64,000 nt of DNA, taken from positions 985,864 through 1,049,863 of the forward strand of contig NZ_QVQV01000001.1 of NCBI RefSeq assembly GCF_003429005.1, in the 5' to 3' direction. The position numbers and the translations under genes are program-made. Within the stretch, counting starts at the first letter, position 1. Every line of letters starts with the position of its first letter. Source of the DNA: Paraburkholderia sp. DHOC27. GTDB taxonomy: Bacteria; Pseudomonadota; Gammaproteobacteria; Burkholderiales; Burkholderiaceae. The notes beneath the pieces are model-generated. The model had not been told where the DNA came from and did not search any database. It saw only the letters and a program-made list of their open reading frames with translations. Of this stretch, positions 1 to 8,874 are shown in pieces.

Positions 1-782
1 TCGGTCTGCAGCGTGCCATCGTCTCGATCAACCACAAAGATCAGGACAAACAGCGCGAGTTGCTGGCTGGACTGGTGGCGAGCCACCTGGACCGCGTATT
101 GACGGACGGCATGATCGTCGCCGTCGGGATGGGCCGCAATATCAGCGCAATTTCCGAGCACGCAGTCTCTTCAATGCAGCGGTCGTGCCGATTCGTTTGT
201 GCTATTGGCGGGGCGTATCGCGGGGGCGAGGCGATGAATGCCGATCATATCTGCCGGCGCCTCGCGTCCCGGTTCGGCGGCGAAAGCGAAACCCTTTATG
301 CCCCAGCGCTGATGGTGGATCCGCAATTGCGCGCCGCGCTGTTGCAGAACGACACGGTCAGGCACACGCTCGATCACGCGAGGCGTGCGCAAATTGCGTT
401 GATTGGCATCGGCGATATCAACGAAGACAGCAACATGGTGCGCATGGGATGGTTCACGCCCGCCGAAATCGCGGCGGCAAGGCAACTTGGCGCCATTGGC
501 GACATGATGGGCTACGACTTTATCGACATTGACGGAAAGCCTGCGGACACACCGTTCGCCGACAGGGTGATCGGGCTCTCGTTCGAAGATCTGGTGCGCA
601 TTCCCAACGTCGTGGCGGTGGCGAGCGAAATCACGAAGACCACTGCGACGCTCGGCGCGCTGCGTACCGGCGCCATCAACACGCTCGCCACGACTGAAGC
701 GATCGCGCAGTCAGTGTTGAGTCTGGACGAGGCGACTCGGGCCCGGCAAGGTGACGGCGCTACCACGGTGATCGGCCCCTGA
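1..782 (+). CDS. SorC/DeoR-type sugar-binding transcriptional regulator (5' truncated)
   Basis: The reading frame is open from the first bases of the window, so the N-terminal helix-turn-helix part lies upstream and only the effector domain is seen. The visible 260 or so residues match the sugar-binding domain of the SorC family: a GMGRN glycine-rich turn after the first beta strand, a CAIGGAYRGG strand-turn, and the segment ALIGIGDINEDSN that in relatives contacts a phosphosugar. Family members are cytoplasmic regulators that sense sugar phosphates and control polyol or sugar operons. Its targets should lie upstream of the window, because the next gene (LacI family) is convergent. The family call is firm; the ligand is unknown. 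Confidence 0.85.
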   Translation, partial: GLQRAIVSINHKDQDKQRELLAGLVASHLDRVLTDGMIVAVGMGRNISAISEHAVSSMQRSCRFVCAIGGAYRGGEAMNADHICRRLASRFGGESETLYAPALMVDPQLRAALLQNDTVRHTLDHARRAQIALIGIGDINEDSNMVRMGWFTPAEIAAARQLGAIGDMMGYDFIDIDGKPADTPFADRVIGLSFEDLVRIPNVVAVASEITKTTATLGALRTGAINTLATTEAIAQSVLSLDEATRARQGDGATTVIGP

Positions 783-875
783 GAGCCTGACGCGGTTCTC
801 GAGACGCGGGCAACTTTAACAAGCGCGACGAATAGCACCGTCCGGGCGAGTCGGCCAGCCGATGGCCAACGTCAC

Positions 876-1922
876 TTACGGGCACACGCCCGTGGTATCG
901 CGGCGTACCAGTTGAATGGGCATGACGTCGTGGACCGGAGGTCCCATTCCCCCCGCTCTGATGCGCTCCACGAGCCGGCGTGCGGCCGTTCGCGCCATCG
1001 CTTCAACAGGCTGCCGGATGGATGTCAGGCCGACCAGTGGCGAGCCTGCCAGCGGCATGTCGTCAAAGCCGATAATCGAAAGCCGCTCCGGCACCGCAAT
1101 GCCCTGCCGTTTTGCTGCTTCAAGCACACCGAGCGCGATCGTGTCATTGCCTGCGACGATGCCCGTCACGCGGTTCTCGTCGCCGAGCATCGCAATAGCG
1201 CTGGAATACCCGGCTTCACTGGTGTAATCACAAGAAATCAGCGGTACTGAAGTTGACGGTATGCCAGCTCCTTCCAGCCACTGCATGGCTCCTTTGACGC
1301 GATCCCTGCTTGTCGACGTATTCTGCGGACCCATTACAAGCCCGATGCGACGATGCCCGAGTTGGTAGAGATGCTCGGCTGCGAGCGCACCGGCGTGGAC
1401 GTTGTCGATCTCTACCGTGTCGACTCTCACGTTATCGACAGACCGGACGACGAGTACGAGGGGAATGCCTCGTCTTTGCATCTCCGCCACGACCGGTGAA
1501 TCCAGTGTCGCGGTCGCGAAGATCATGCCGTCGAGATAACCGTCGATCAAAGGCCGAAACGCGAGCAGATTTCCAGACTCGTTCATCGAGTCGATCATCA
1601 ACGTGATCTGGTAATCAAACTCCTGCAATGCGTCGTGTAGATGCGTCAGCAGCAGGGTCATAAACCGGTTGTGCAACGCACCGACGACCACGCCGATCAG
1701 CTTCGTTGCCGACTTGCGCGTGGAGCGACCCTGGGACGGAATCCTGTAGCCCATTTCGGCCGCGACCGCCTGCACGGCACTACGGGTTTCGCTACTGATG
1801 GCGGGGTGTCCCGCGAGGGAACGGGACACAGTCGACACCGAGATGCCAAGGCGCTCGGCGACATCTTCAAGCCGAACCTTGGTCGCCTTTGACCGACCAT
1901 TCGAACGCGCACTAGTTTGCAT
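876..1922 (-). CDS. LacI-family transcriptional regulator
   Basis: A 348-residue DNA-binding regulator. The N-terminal helix-turn-helix (VRLEDVAERLGISVSTVSRS, about residues 18-37) and hinge are typical of LacI, followed by a periplasmic-binding-protein-like effector domain (IGVVVGALHNRF; late GFDDMPLAG; SIRQPV). The frame could open 32 codons upstream, but the ATG at 1922 gives a normal LacI length and the upstream stretch reads as promoter DNA. The gene is divergent from the HisD-like dehydrogenase cluster, and repeated TTTGCA elements overlap its own start codon, so autoregulation and control of the divergent catabolic genes are inferred. The effector is unknown. Confidence 0.92.
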   Translation of the reverse strand: MQTSARSNGRSKATKVRLEDVAERLGISVSTVSRSLAGHPAISSETRSAVQAVAAEMGYRIPSQGRSTRKSATKLIGVVVGALHNRFMTLLLTHLHDALQEFDYQITLMIDSMNESGNLLAFRPLIDGYLDGMIFATATLDSPVVAEMQRRGIPLVLVVRSVDNVRVDTVEIDNVHAGALAAEHLYQLGHRRIGLVMGPQNTSTSRDRVKGAMQWLEGAGIPSTSVPLISCDYTSEAGYSSAIAMLGDENRVTGIVAGNDTIALGVLEAAKRQGIAVPERLSIIGFDDMPLAGSPLVGLTSIRQPVEAMARTAARRLVERIRAGGMGPPVHDVMPIQLVRRDTTGVCP

Positions 1923-2040
1923 AAATTTGCATAGAAGGAACGGGGAACCCGGCTCGTATAGTCCAAGCCACGAAGGGTGTGAGGGTAAGTATCGAGCATT
2001 TGCGCAAAATTTGCACAAAAAATTGCGCTACATTTGCATC
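1916..2040. promoter_or_regulatory. Cluster of TTTGCA-type repeats, candidate LacI operators
   Basis: TTTGCATA occurs at 1916-1923 and 1926-1933 (10-bp period, the first copy covering the LacI start codon). TTTGCGCA at 1999-2006 lies inside a perfect palindrome TTTGCGCAAA (1999-2008). TTTGCACA is at 2010-2017 and TTTGCATC at 2033-2040. An inverted copy ATGCAAA sits at 2105-2111, at the dehydrogenase start. The spacing near one helical turn and the position between divergent genes suggest regulator binding; this is inference. Confidence 0.5.
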
Positions 2041-2110
2041 AACGCAGCAGGCCAAACCACTTCGGACCGCACGCTGCTCCTGATCACTTCCCAGCAAAAA
2101 GGACATGCAA

Positions 2111-3424
2111 ATGGCAATCCAATTCTTGAAGCACGGACGTAGCGCCGAAGATTCCTCGCAAGACGCCGCGAAGGTTCGCGAAGTGGTCACGGGCATCCTC
2201 GCCGACGTCGCGTCGCGTGGTGACGCGGCAGTCGCCGAGCTCTCCGCGAAATTCGACAACTGGTCGCCTGAAAGCTTCCGATTGTCGGAAGACGAGATTG
2301 CAGGCTGCGTTCGCACGCTGTCTCAGGGACAGCTCGAAGACATCAAGTTTGCGCAGGCTCAGGTGCGCAACTTTGCGCGGGCACAACGCGAGTCGCTTCG
2401 CGATATCGAGGTGGAAACGCTGCCGGGCGTCGTCCTCGGCCACAAGAACATGCCCGTGGACAGCGTGGCGTGCTATGTGCCGGGCGGCAAGTTTCCGCTG
2501 GTGGCATCGGCGCACATGGGCGTCGTAACCGCCAAGGTCGCGGGTGTCCCCCGCATCATCACGGCATCACCGCCGGTGGGTGGCAAGCCCAATCCGGCTG
2601 TGGTCGCCGCCATGCATTTCGGCGGTGCCGACGAGATCTACACGTTCGGTGGTGTACAGGCCATCGCAGCGATGGCGCTCGGCACGCAGACGATCGACCC
2701 GGTTGCCATGGTGGTTGGACCGGGCAACGCGTTCGTCGCAGAAGCGAAGCGTCAGCTGTTCGGACGCATCGGCATCGACCTCATCGCAGGACCCTCGGAA
2801 ACGCTGATCATCGCCGACGACAGCGTGGATGCTGAAATCTGCGCGACGGATCTTCTGGGTCAGGCAGAGCATGGCTTCAATACACCGGCTGTTCTGCTCA
2901 CCAACTCGCTGCAGTTGGCCAAGGACACCATCGCTGAAGTCGAACGTCTGCTGAAAATCCTGCCCACGGCGAACACGGCGGGCGTTTCGTGGCGCGACTA
3001 TGGTGAAGTGATCGTAGTGGACACGCTCGAGGAGATGGTCTCGGAAGCCGATCGCATCGCATCCGAGCACGTCCAGGTGATGACGCGCGACCCGGACTAC
3101 TTCCTGAAGAACATGAAGAACTACGGCGCGCTCTTCCTTGGCGCGCGCACCAACGTTGCCTTCGGCGACAAGGTGATCGGCACCAATCACACGCTGCCGA
3201 CCGGCAAGGCCGCGCGTTACACGGGGGGGCTGTGGGTTGGCAAGTTCATCAAGACCTGCACGTATCAGAAGGTGTTGACGGATGAAGCGAGCGCCTTGAT
3301 TGGTTCGTACTGCTCTCGGCTTTGCGCTATCGAAGGCATGATCGCGCACGGCGAGCAGGCCAACATCCGCGTGCGTCGCTTCGGCAATCGCGAGGTGCCG
3401 TACGGTACTGCCGTCCCCGCCTGA
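2111..3424 (+). CDS. Histidinol dehydrogenase-superfamily alcohol dehydrogenase (HpsN-like)
   Basis: A 437-residue, zinc- and NAD-dependent dehydrogenase of the HisD superfamily. Conserved elements are YVPGG near residue 120, the zinc ligands Q and H of GQAEHGF, the catalytic Glu-His of ASEHVQV, the Asp of [10 protein letters not shown] and a late His in GMIAHGEQ. These correspond to the E. coli HisD zinc and catalytic residues. The gene sits with a LacI regulator, tautomerase, MHS transporter and SDR rather than with his genes, so it is probably a catabolic paralogue such as sulfopropanediol 3-dehydrogenase (HpsN), which oxidises a hydroxyl to a carboxylate. ATG 2111 is preferred over ATG 2105 because AAGGA at 2099-2103 is spaced correctly only for 2111. 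Substrate assignment is uncertain. Confidence 0.85.
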   Translation: MAIQFLKHGRSAEDSSQDAAKVREVVTGILADVASRGDAAVAELSAKFDNWSPESFRLSEDEIAGCVRTLSQGQLEDIKFAQAQVRNFARAQRESLRDIEVETLPGVVLGHKNMPVDSVACYVPGGKFPLVASAHMGVVTAKVAGVPRIITASPPVGGKPNPAVVAAMHFGGADEIYTFGGVQAIAAMALGTQTIDPVAMVVGPGNAFVAEAKRQLFGRIGIDLIAGPSETLIIADDSVDAEICATDLLGQAEHGFNTPAVLLTNSLQLAKDTIAEVERLLKILPTANTAGVSWRDYGEVIVVDTLEEMVSEADRIASEHVQVMTRDPDYFLKNMKNYGALFLGARTNVAFGDKVIGTNHTLPTGKAARYTGGLWVGKFIKTCTYQKVLTDEASALIGSYCSRLCAIEGMIAHGEQANIRVRRFGNREVPYGTAVPA

Positions 3425-3678
3425 TTACCAACAAGGCAAGGCTCATGGCACGGACCGGTATGGCAAGGGCCGTCTTGCACCGGTCTCGCCAGATCAACAC
3501 CCTGTGGAAGGACGTCGACATTGACGGGCAGTGTGAATAACGCGTAGCGCGGTGCAACACATCCAACGAAGTCGCTCAGAGTATCGTGACCGACATCCAT
3601 ACGGTTTTAGCGGGTTGCGTGCGTGTTTTGCCCAGACACAACCCGTAACCTGATTTTTCTTTCCAGGAGTTCCCGGAA

Positions 3679-4050
3679 ATGCCCATCATCGTTTGCAACA
3701 CGCGCGCTGGACTGGATGTCGAGGTCAAGCGGAAGATCGCGAAGGCGATCACCCTTGCCGTCAACGAGACAATCAAATCCCCAATCGAAATCATCAGCGT
3801 CATCTTTAATGACCTGGCGTCTGAAAGCAGCTACGTGGGCGGAGAGCCGGGCGGCGACACGCTCATCATGTGTAACATCCGCGCCGGTCGATCCGACGAG
3901 GCAAAGCTCACGCTCGTCAAAAAGGTGAGCGCCATTTTCAGCGAGTTCGCGGGCATTTCAGAAGATCGCATTGAGACTGGCCTGCTTGAATACGTTCCCA
4001 AGTTCATTATCCGCGGCGGCAAGCAGCTACCCGATCCACCGTACGCGTAA
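3679..4050 (+). CDS. Tautomerase-superfamily protein
   Basis: A 123-residue protein starting Met-Pro-Ile-Ile, so removal of Met exposes the N-terminal proline that acts as general base in 4-oxalocrotonate tautomerase-like enzymes. It is twice the length of 4-OT (about 62 residues), like the MSAD and cis-CaaD subgroups, and reads as two beta-alpha-beta units (PIIVCNTRAG near the start, LIMCNIRAG near residue 61), as expected of a fused dimer. It lies between the HisD-like dehydrogenase and the MHS transporter, implying a keto-enol or decarboxylation step in the same pathway. An upstream inverted repeat, CGGGTTG (3611-3617) with CAACCCG (3639-3645), may affect readthrough from the dehydrogenase gene. 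The substrate is unknown. Confidence 0.8.
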   Translation: MPIIVCNTRAGLDVEVKRKIAKAITLAVNETIKSPIEIISVIFNDLASESSYVGGEPGGDTLIMCNIRAGRSDEAKLTLVKKVSAIFSEFAGISEDRIETGLLEYVPKFIIRGGKQLPDPPYA

Positions 4051-4092
4051 TAGACGTTGCCCCGACACGGGTAGTAGCCAAGTTCACAAAAC

Positions 4093-4110
4093 TTTGCATA
4101 CCTATGCATT
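4093..4110. promoter_or_regulatory. Inverted repeat TGCATA-CC-TATGCA before the MFS gene
   Basis: Bases 4095-4108 form a dyad with a two-base centre. Its half-site is the TTTGCATA element repeated at the divergent LacI promoter. It ends a few bases before the ribosome binding site of the transporter, so it could be a second operator of the same regulator. This is inference from sequence identity only. Confidence 0.4.
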
Positions 4111-4121
4111 AGGAGACAGGT

Positions 4122-5465
4122 TTGGATACCAGGCGCTCGACTTCAGAAGGGCATTCGTTACCGAAGATGCTGACGATTGCGACTGCCAGTTTCATTGGCA
4201 GTGCCATTGAGTGGTTTGACTTCTTTCTTTACGGGATCACGTCGGCACTCGTTTTCGGCAAGCTGTATTTCCCCGGTGGAGATCCATTGACCGGGACGCT
4301 GCTGGCATTCGGAACGTTCGCGGTTGGCTTCATCGCCCGGCCATTCGGCGGCATTGTTGCAGGCCATCTTGGCGACCGCGTCGGGCGCAAGTTGGTGCTG
4401 GTCACGACGCTGCTCGCAATGGGACTTTCAACCACGCTCATTGGTCTTGTGCCGTCTTACAACAGCATTGGACTCGCTGCGCCGGTCCTTCTGATCCTGC
4501 TGCGCATCGTGCAAGGATTGGCCGTGGGCGGAGAGTGGGGCGGGGCCGCGCTGATTGCGGTCGAGCACGCAAAGCCGAACCGTCGTGGCCTCTATGGCAG
4601 CTTTCCCCAGATGGGGCTGCCCGCAGGGTTGTGTATGGCAGTGGGCGGAATGGAACTCGCAACTCGCCTGCCTGAAGCAGAGTTTCTCGCGTGGGGTTGG
4701 CGCATTCCGTTTCTGTTCAGTGCTGTCCTTGTCGCGATCGGTCTTGTGATCCGGCTCCGCATCGAAGAACCGCCCGCTTTCAGGAAGGTGCTCGATACCA
4801 ATGCAATCGTCAAACTACCTATTGTCGAGGCGGTGCGCCGCTTCCCGAGGGCGATCCTGATGTCTGCCGGGCTGCGGTTTGCGGACAATATTTTGTACTA
4901 CATATTTACGACTTTTTGTCTGATGTACATGACAAGCCATCTTGGCTTGCCGCGCGAAACCGTTCTCGTCGCCATTCTGATTGCCGCTGCGCTCGAACTG
5001 CTGACGATGCCACTTTTCGGCGCGTTATCTGACAGGTTCGGTCGAAAGCAGATCGTGGTCTTTGGCGCACTGATGGCGGTGATGGCACCGTTCCCGTTCT
5101 TCTACATGATCGGAACCAGGAACCCGACGATGATCCTGTTTGCGGAAATCATGGTGCTCACGATTGCTCACGCAGCCGTGTTCTCGCCAATGGCCGCCTG
5201 GTTCGCCGAAATGTTCAGCCCCGAGGTACGTTATAGCGGGGTGACGATTGGGTTCCAGTTGGGCGCATTGATTGCAGGTGCGCCGACGCCGCTCATCGCG
5301 ACGGCGTTGCTCGCGAAGTACGGCGACTACACGCCCGTGGCCATCTTTGCAATGATCGCGGCCGGCATCACGTTGGTATGTGCGCTGTTCGCGAGGGTCG
5401 CCAATGATCGCAAGGCACCTTCGCCGGCAACGTTGGTTCCGGCTGCTGGAACGCATGAGGGTTGA
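4122..5465 (+). CDS. MFS transporter, metabolite:H+ symporter (MHS) type
   Basis: A 447-residue inner-membrane secondary transporter with about twelve predicted helices. The N-terminal SAIEWFDFFLYG motif, ARPFGGIVAGHLGDRVGRK (loop 2-3) and ALSDRFGRKQ (loop 8-9) are hallmarks of the MHS subfamily (ShiA, ProP, citrate and alpha-ketoglutarate carriers), which import organic acids or zwitterions with protons. The start is TTG at 4122 with AGGAG at 4111-4115; the only nearby upstream ATG runs straight into a stop. It lies between the tautomerase and an SDR and is probably the uptake system of this catabolic cluster. The likely substrate is a small hydroxylated acid or sulfonate (inference). Confidence 0.9.
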   Translation: MDTRRSTSEGHSLPKMLTIATASFIGSAIEWFDFFLYGITSALVFGKLYFPGGDPLTGTLLAFGTFAVGFIARPFGGIVAGHLGDRVGRKLVLVTTLLAMGLSTTLIGLVPSYNSIGLAAPVLLILLRIVQGLAVGGEWGGAALIAVEHAKPNRRGLYGSFPQMGLPAGLCMAVGGMELATRLPEAEFLAWGWRIPFLFSAVLVAIGLVIRLRIEEPPAFRKVLDTNAIVKLPIVEAVRRFPRAILMSAGLRFADNILYYIFTTFCLMYMTSHLGLPRETVLVAILIAAALELLTMPLFGALSDRFGRKQIVVFGALMAVMAPFPFFYMIGTRNPTMILFAEIMVLTIAHAAVFSPMAAWFAEMFSPEVRYSGVTIGFQLGALIAGAPTPLIATALLAKYGDYTPVAIFAMIAAGITLVCALFARVANDRKAPSPATLVPAAGTHEG

Positions 5466-5543
5466 GCCACGCTCGGTCGACGGGGACCGGGTGTGGGCGC
5501 AGCTAACGAAGCAATCAATCGAATCTGAACCAGAGAGGAATGT

Positions 5544-6302
5544 ATGTCGAAGGGACTGTTTAGTCTTGATGGAAAGACGGCTGTTGTGACTGGCGCAGGT
5601 CGTGGGCTTGGCGCGGACATCGCTTCCTTGCTCGCCGAATCGGGCGCGCATGTCTATCTGCTCAGCAAGGATGCGGGGGAACTGGAGAAAGTCGCCGCGA
5701 GCATTCATGGAAACGGTGGCGCTTGCACTTCGGTTGTATGCGATCTCTTGAAAGATGACCAGATAGAGCGGACATTTTCTGAACTCCCGACGCTAGACAT
5801 CCTCGTCAACAATGCTGGCACGAACATCCCTTCGCGACTCGCGGATGTCAAAACTTCGGATCTGGATTTTGTCATCGGTTTGAATGTCAGGGCGACGTTC
5901 CTGGCAACCCGTGCGGCTGTTCGCAAGATGCTCGAATGCGAGGACGCCGGCGACCGCTCGATCGTCAATATTTCGTCCCAGATGGGTCACGTGGGTGCAC
6001 CTGACCGGTCGGTGTACTGCATGACGAAGCACGCCATGGAAGGGCTGACGAAAGCTGCGGCTGTTGAGCTTGCGCCCAGAATACGCGTGAACACGGTGGC
6101 TCCAACGTTTGTCGATACGCCGATGACGCAGCCGTTCTTCGAGGACGAGCAGTTCAAGCGCTGGGTTTTCGACCGAATTCCGATGGGCCGTCTGCTGTCG
6201 AGTCACCAGGTCGCTGCGGCGGTGCTGTACCTCGCATCTCCCGCGGCCGCAATGATTACCGGTACGAGCCTGCGTATCGACGGAGGATGGACGGCGCAGT
6301 AA
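5544..6302 (+). CDS. SDR-family oxidoreductase
   Basis: A 252-residue classical short-chain dehydrogenase. The Rossmann motif TGAGRGLG is at about residues 16-23, NNAG near 90, the catalytic Ser in NISSQMG, and the YCMTK catalytic Tyr/Lys motif near 156. The C-terminal RIDGGWTAQ is usual for the family. GAGAGG precedes the ATG at 5544. It is co-directional with the transporter (78-base gap) and closes the cluster that starts with the HisD-like dehydrogenase; in sulfonate pathways an SDR acts alongside HpsN as an epimerising dehydrogenase. That parallel is suggestive, not proven. Confidence 0.88.
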   Translation: MSKGLFSLDGKTAVVTGAGRGLGADIASLLAESGAHVYLLSKDAGELEKVAASIHGNGGACTSVVCDLLKDDQIERTFSELPTLDILVNNAGTNIPSRLADVKTSDLDFVIGLNVRATFLATRAAVRKMLECEDAGDRSIVNISSQMGHVGAPDRSVYCMTKHAMEGLTKAAAVELAPRIRVNTVAPTFVDTPMTQPFFEDEQFKRWVFDRIPMGRLLSSHQVAAAVLYLASPAAAMITGTSLRIDGGWTAQ

Positions 6303-6441
6303 GGTCGCTTCGCTCATTCGAAATTGGCTTGGTGCCTGCCAAACTTTTTTTCGAGCGATGAGACGTATATATCGAGCCCCACGAGACGAGCCGCGTAACT
6401 GCGAGCGCCCGTGTCGCATCGCACCGCGGCCGTCGTATCCT

Positions 6442-7206
6442 TCACTCGGTTTCGTTATCGTCAGTGTCGGCAGTGGCGATCACTGTTTCCTGATTCATGG
6501 CTGCCGCTGCCAGTGCCGTTGCAAGCTCCGGGTGCGCTTCCTTCCGTTCGCTGTAGCGATCGGTCAGGTAGTCGGACCGGTCGCGCACCAAGATCGTGAA
6601 CTTGTACAACTCTTCCATCACGTCAACGACCCGATCGTAATACGCGGATGGTTTCATCCGGCCATTTGCATCGAACTCCTGCCAGGCCTTGGCCACTGAC
6701 GACTGATTCGGGATGGTCACCATACGCATCCATCGACCGAGAATGCGCAGTGCGTTCACAGCGTTGAACGATTGCGAACCGCCGCACACCTGCATCACCG
6801 CAAGCGTACGACCTTGCGTTGGACGAACGCCCCCGCTTTCAAGCGGTAGCCAGTCGATCTGGTTCTTGAATACCGCTGTCAGGGTTCCGTGACGTTCCGG
6901 GCTGCACCACACCTGTCCTTCCGACCACTCCGAGAGCTTGCGCAGCTCGACCACCTTCGGATGATCAGCCGACACGCTGTCCACAAGCGGTAAGCCGTGC
7001 GGGTCGAAGACCCGGGTTTCCGCGCCGAAATGGCGCAGAATGCGTTCGGCTTCAAGCGTAAGCAGCCGGCTGTATGAGGTCGGGCGCAACGATCCGAACA
7101 GCAACAGGATTCTCGGCGCGTGTTGCGAAACCGCGCGTGGGTCCAGTTTCTGCAAATCAGGTGTGTCAAGGTGCGGGGCGCTGACGTTCGGAATGTCTTG
7201 CATCAT
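6442..7206 (-). CDS. arsH: Arsenical resistance NADPH-dependent FMN reductase ArsH
   Basis: A 254-residue flavodoxin-like protein with the ArsH FMN-phosphate loop [12 protein letters not shown] (about residues 38-49), the WCSPERHG segment and the [10 protein letters not shown] stretch typical of ArsH rather than generic NADPH:FMN reductases. ArsH proteins oxidise trivalent organoarsenicals to less toxic pentavalent forms and reduce quinones or azo dyes. Its ATG (7206-7204) shares one base with the arsC stop codon (TAATG), so translation is coupled. It is the last gene of the arsR-acr3-arsC-arsH operon. Within this operon it is the only gene that could handle organoarsenicals now that the arsI copy is decayed. 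Confidence 0.95.
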   Translation of the reverse strand: MMQDIPNVSAPHLDTPDLQKLDPRAVSQHAPRILLLFGSLRPTSYSRLLTLEAERILRHFGAETRVFDPHGLPLVDSVSADHPKVVELRKLSEWSEGQVWCSPERHGTLTAVFKNQIDWLPLESGGVRPTQGRTLAVMQVCGGSQSFNAVNALRILGRWMRMVTIPNQSSVAKAWQEFDANGRMKPSAYYDRVVDVMEELYKFTILVRDRSDYLTDRYSERKEAHPELATALAAAAMNQETVIATADTDDNETE

Positions 7207-7628
7207 TAGAGAAGCCTCTTTCCTTCGCTATCAACTACCTGCTCGCCATCTTCTCTCGTGAATGCGCCTTTCTGCCCAGCAGGCAGAATATCAAGCACCA
7301 GTTCAGAGGGCCTGCAAAGGCGCACACCAAGCGGCGTGACGACAAAGGGGCGGTTAATGAGGATCGGATGCTCCATCATTGCGGCGAGCAACTGATCATC
7401 GCTTAACGAGGTATCCGCGAGGCCGAGTTCGGCATATGGCGTGCCCTTCTCGCGCAGTGTTGCGCGGACCGTGAGGCCCGCGCGTGCGATCAGACTCTTC
7501 AACGTAGCGCGATCGGGCGCGTTCTTCAGATACTCGATGATTTCTGGCTCGATCCCTGCATTGCGGATCATGGCCAGCGTGTTGCGCGACGTGCCGCAAT
7601 CGGGGTTGTGATAAATCGTGACGCTCAT
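7206..7628 (-). CDS. arsC: Glutaredoxin-dependent arsenate reductase
   Basis: A 140-residue ArsC of the plasmid R773 type. The catalytic Cys lies in [10 protein letters not shown] (residues 7-16), and INRPFVVT supplies the conserved Arg-Pro loop. It reduces arsenate to arsenite using glutathione and glutaredoxin in the cytoplasm, feeding the Acr3 efflux pump. The start codon overlaps the acr3 stop by four bases (ATGA), showing tight co-translation. Length and motifs are normal for the family. Confidence 0.96.
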   Translation of the reverse strand: MSVTIYHNPDCGTSRNTLAMIRNAGIEPEIIEYLKNAPDRATLKSLIARAGLTVRATLREKGTPYAELGLADTSLSDDQLLAAMMEHPILINRPFVVTPLGVRLCRPSELVLDILPAGQKGAFTREDGEQVVDSEGKRLL

Positions 7629-8710
7629 AGCGGTGGTCCCTTAATGCCGTGATTCGCTTCGTACCAGTGCTGGGAACGGTTGACAACGCCGACGACGAAC
7701 AGCATGACCGGCACTTCGATCAGCACGCCTACCACCGTCGCCAAGGCTGCACCGGAATGGAAACCGAACAGACTGATTGCCGTGGCGACCGCCAGTTCAA
7801 AGAAATTGCTGGCGCCGATCAGACTCGACGGGCCGGCAACACAGTGCGCAACGCCGAGCCGTCGATTCAGGAGGTACGCGAGGCCCGAATTGAAAAACAC
7901 CTGTATCAGGATCGGCACCGCGAGCATGGCGATAACCAGTGGTTCCTTGACGATCGCCTGTCCCTGAAACGCAAATAGCAGCACCAGTGTCGCGAGCAAA
8001 GCGCTAATCGAATACGGACCGAGATGAGCGACCGCTTGCCGAAAATACGTTTTGCCTCTGGTCAGCAAATGTCGGCGCAACAACTGAGCGAAGATGACCG
8101 GGATGACGATGTACAGCACAACCGAAATGATCAACGTGTCCCACGGCACGGTGATGGCCGACAGGCCGAGCAGCAGCGCAACGAGGGGTGCGAACGCAAC
8201 GATCATGATCGAGTCGTTGAGCGCTACTTGCGATAACGTAAAGTACGGATCGCCCTTGCAGAGTTGCGACCACACAAACACCATCGCCGTGCAGGGGGCT
8301 GCGGCCAGCAGGATCAGGCCGGCGATGTAGCTGTCGAGCTGGTCGGCGGGAAGCCACGGCGTGAACACATGGCGGATGAAAATCCAGCCTAGAAATGCCA
8401 TCGAGAATGGTTTGACGAACCAGTTCACGAATAGCGTGACGCCAATGCCACGCCATTGGCTCTTAACCTGGGTCATCGCGGAAAAATCTATCTTGACCAG
8501 CATCGGGATGATCATCACCCAGATCAGCACGCCGACCGGAAGATTCACCTGCGCCACTTCCATGCGACCGATTGCCTGAAAGAGCTGAGGAAACACCTGT
8601 CCAACCACGATGCCGCCCACGATGCAGAGCGCAACCCACATCGTCAGGTAACGCTCAAAAAATCCGATCGCCGGCCGTGCGTCGCGGATCGCTGTATTAG
8701 TGCTGCTCAT
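7625..8710 (-). CDS. acr3: Acr3-family arsenite efflux permease
   Basis: A 361-residue inner-membrane protein with about ten hydrophobic helices. The AAAPCTAMVFVWSQL segment carries the conserved cysteine used for As(III) transport in Acr3, and SLIGASNFFELAVA is another family signature. It exports arsenite by proton exchange, independently of ArsA. The ATG at 8710 is preferred over an 18-codon N-terminal extension because AGAGGA lies just upstream of it. It is followed directly by arsC (ATGA overlap). The 160 bases between it and arsR contain a broken arsI-like fragment. Confidence 0.95.
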   Translation of the reverse strand: MSSTNTAIRDARPAIGFFERYLTMWVALCIVGGIVVGQVFPQLFQAIGRMEVAQVNLPVGVLIWVMIIPMLVKIDFSAMTQVKSQWRGIGVTLFVNWFVKPFSMAFLGWIFIRHVFTPWLPADQLDSYIAGLILLAAAPCTAMVFVWSQLCKGDPYFTLSQVALNDSIMIVAFAPLVALLLGLSAITVPWDTLIISVVLYIVIPVIFAQLLRRHLLTRGKTYFRQAVAHLGPYSISALLATLVLLFAFQGQAIVKEPLVIAMLAVPILIQVFFNSGLAYLLNRRLGVAHCVAGPSSLIGASNFFELAVATAISLFGFHSGAALATVVGVLIEVPVMLFVVGVVNRSQHWYEANHGIKGPPL

Positions 8711-8760
8711 TTGATTCCTCTGCGGGCTTCTCAGCGATCGCGCGCATTTCGCGCTGAATC

Positions 8761-8874
8761 GCATTTGCAGTAATCACCCCTCTAGACCGCGGGCTCTGCG
8801 TCGCCAGACATGCACGGCAAACCCGAATGCTGTCGCCCAGGTTCTCGACCAACATGAATGTGAGTACGCTTCAT
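8761..8874 (-). pseudogene. Decayed N-terminal fragment of arsI/cadI (vicinal oxygen chelate C-As lyase)
   Basis: An ATG at 8874 overlaps the arsR stop codon as ATGA. Translation begins MKRTHIHV as in ArsI/CadI. A shifted frame then reads VENLGDSIR with RAC, returns to the first frame for GDAEPAV, meets TAG, and continues with a DYxK remnant. Read in order, these pieces follow the expected ArsI N-terminus (MKRxHIHV-VENL-SIxFY-GAEP-DYAKW). At least two frameshifts and a stop are needed, and the rest of the roughly 150-residue protein is deleted. I infer that an arsR-arsI-acr3 arrangement lost arsI. Length and call rest on short similarities recognised by eye. Confidence 0.6.

Noticed and set aside
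2111..3424. Biosynthetic histidinol dehydrogenase hisD
   Set aside because: Located in a LacI-controlled catabolic cluster with transporter and SDR, without other his genes; treated as a catabolic paralogue.
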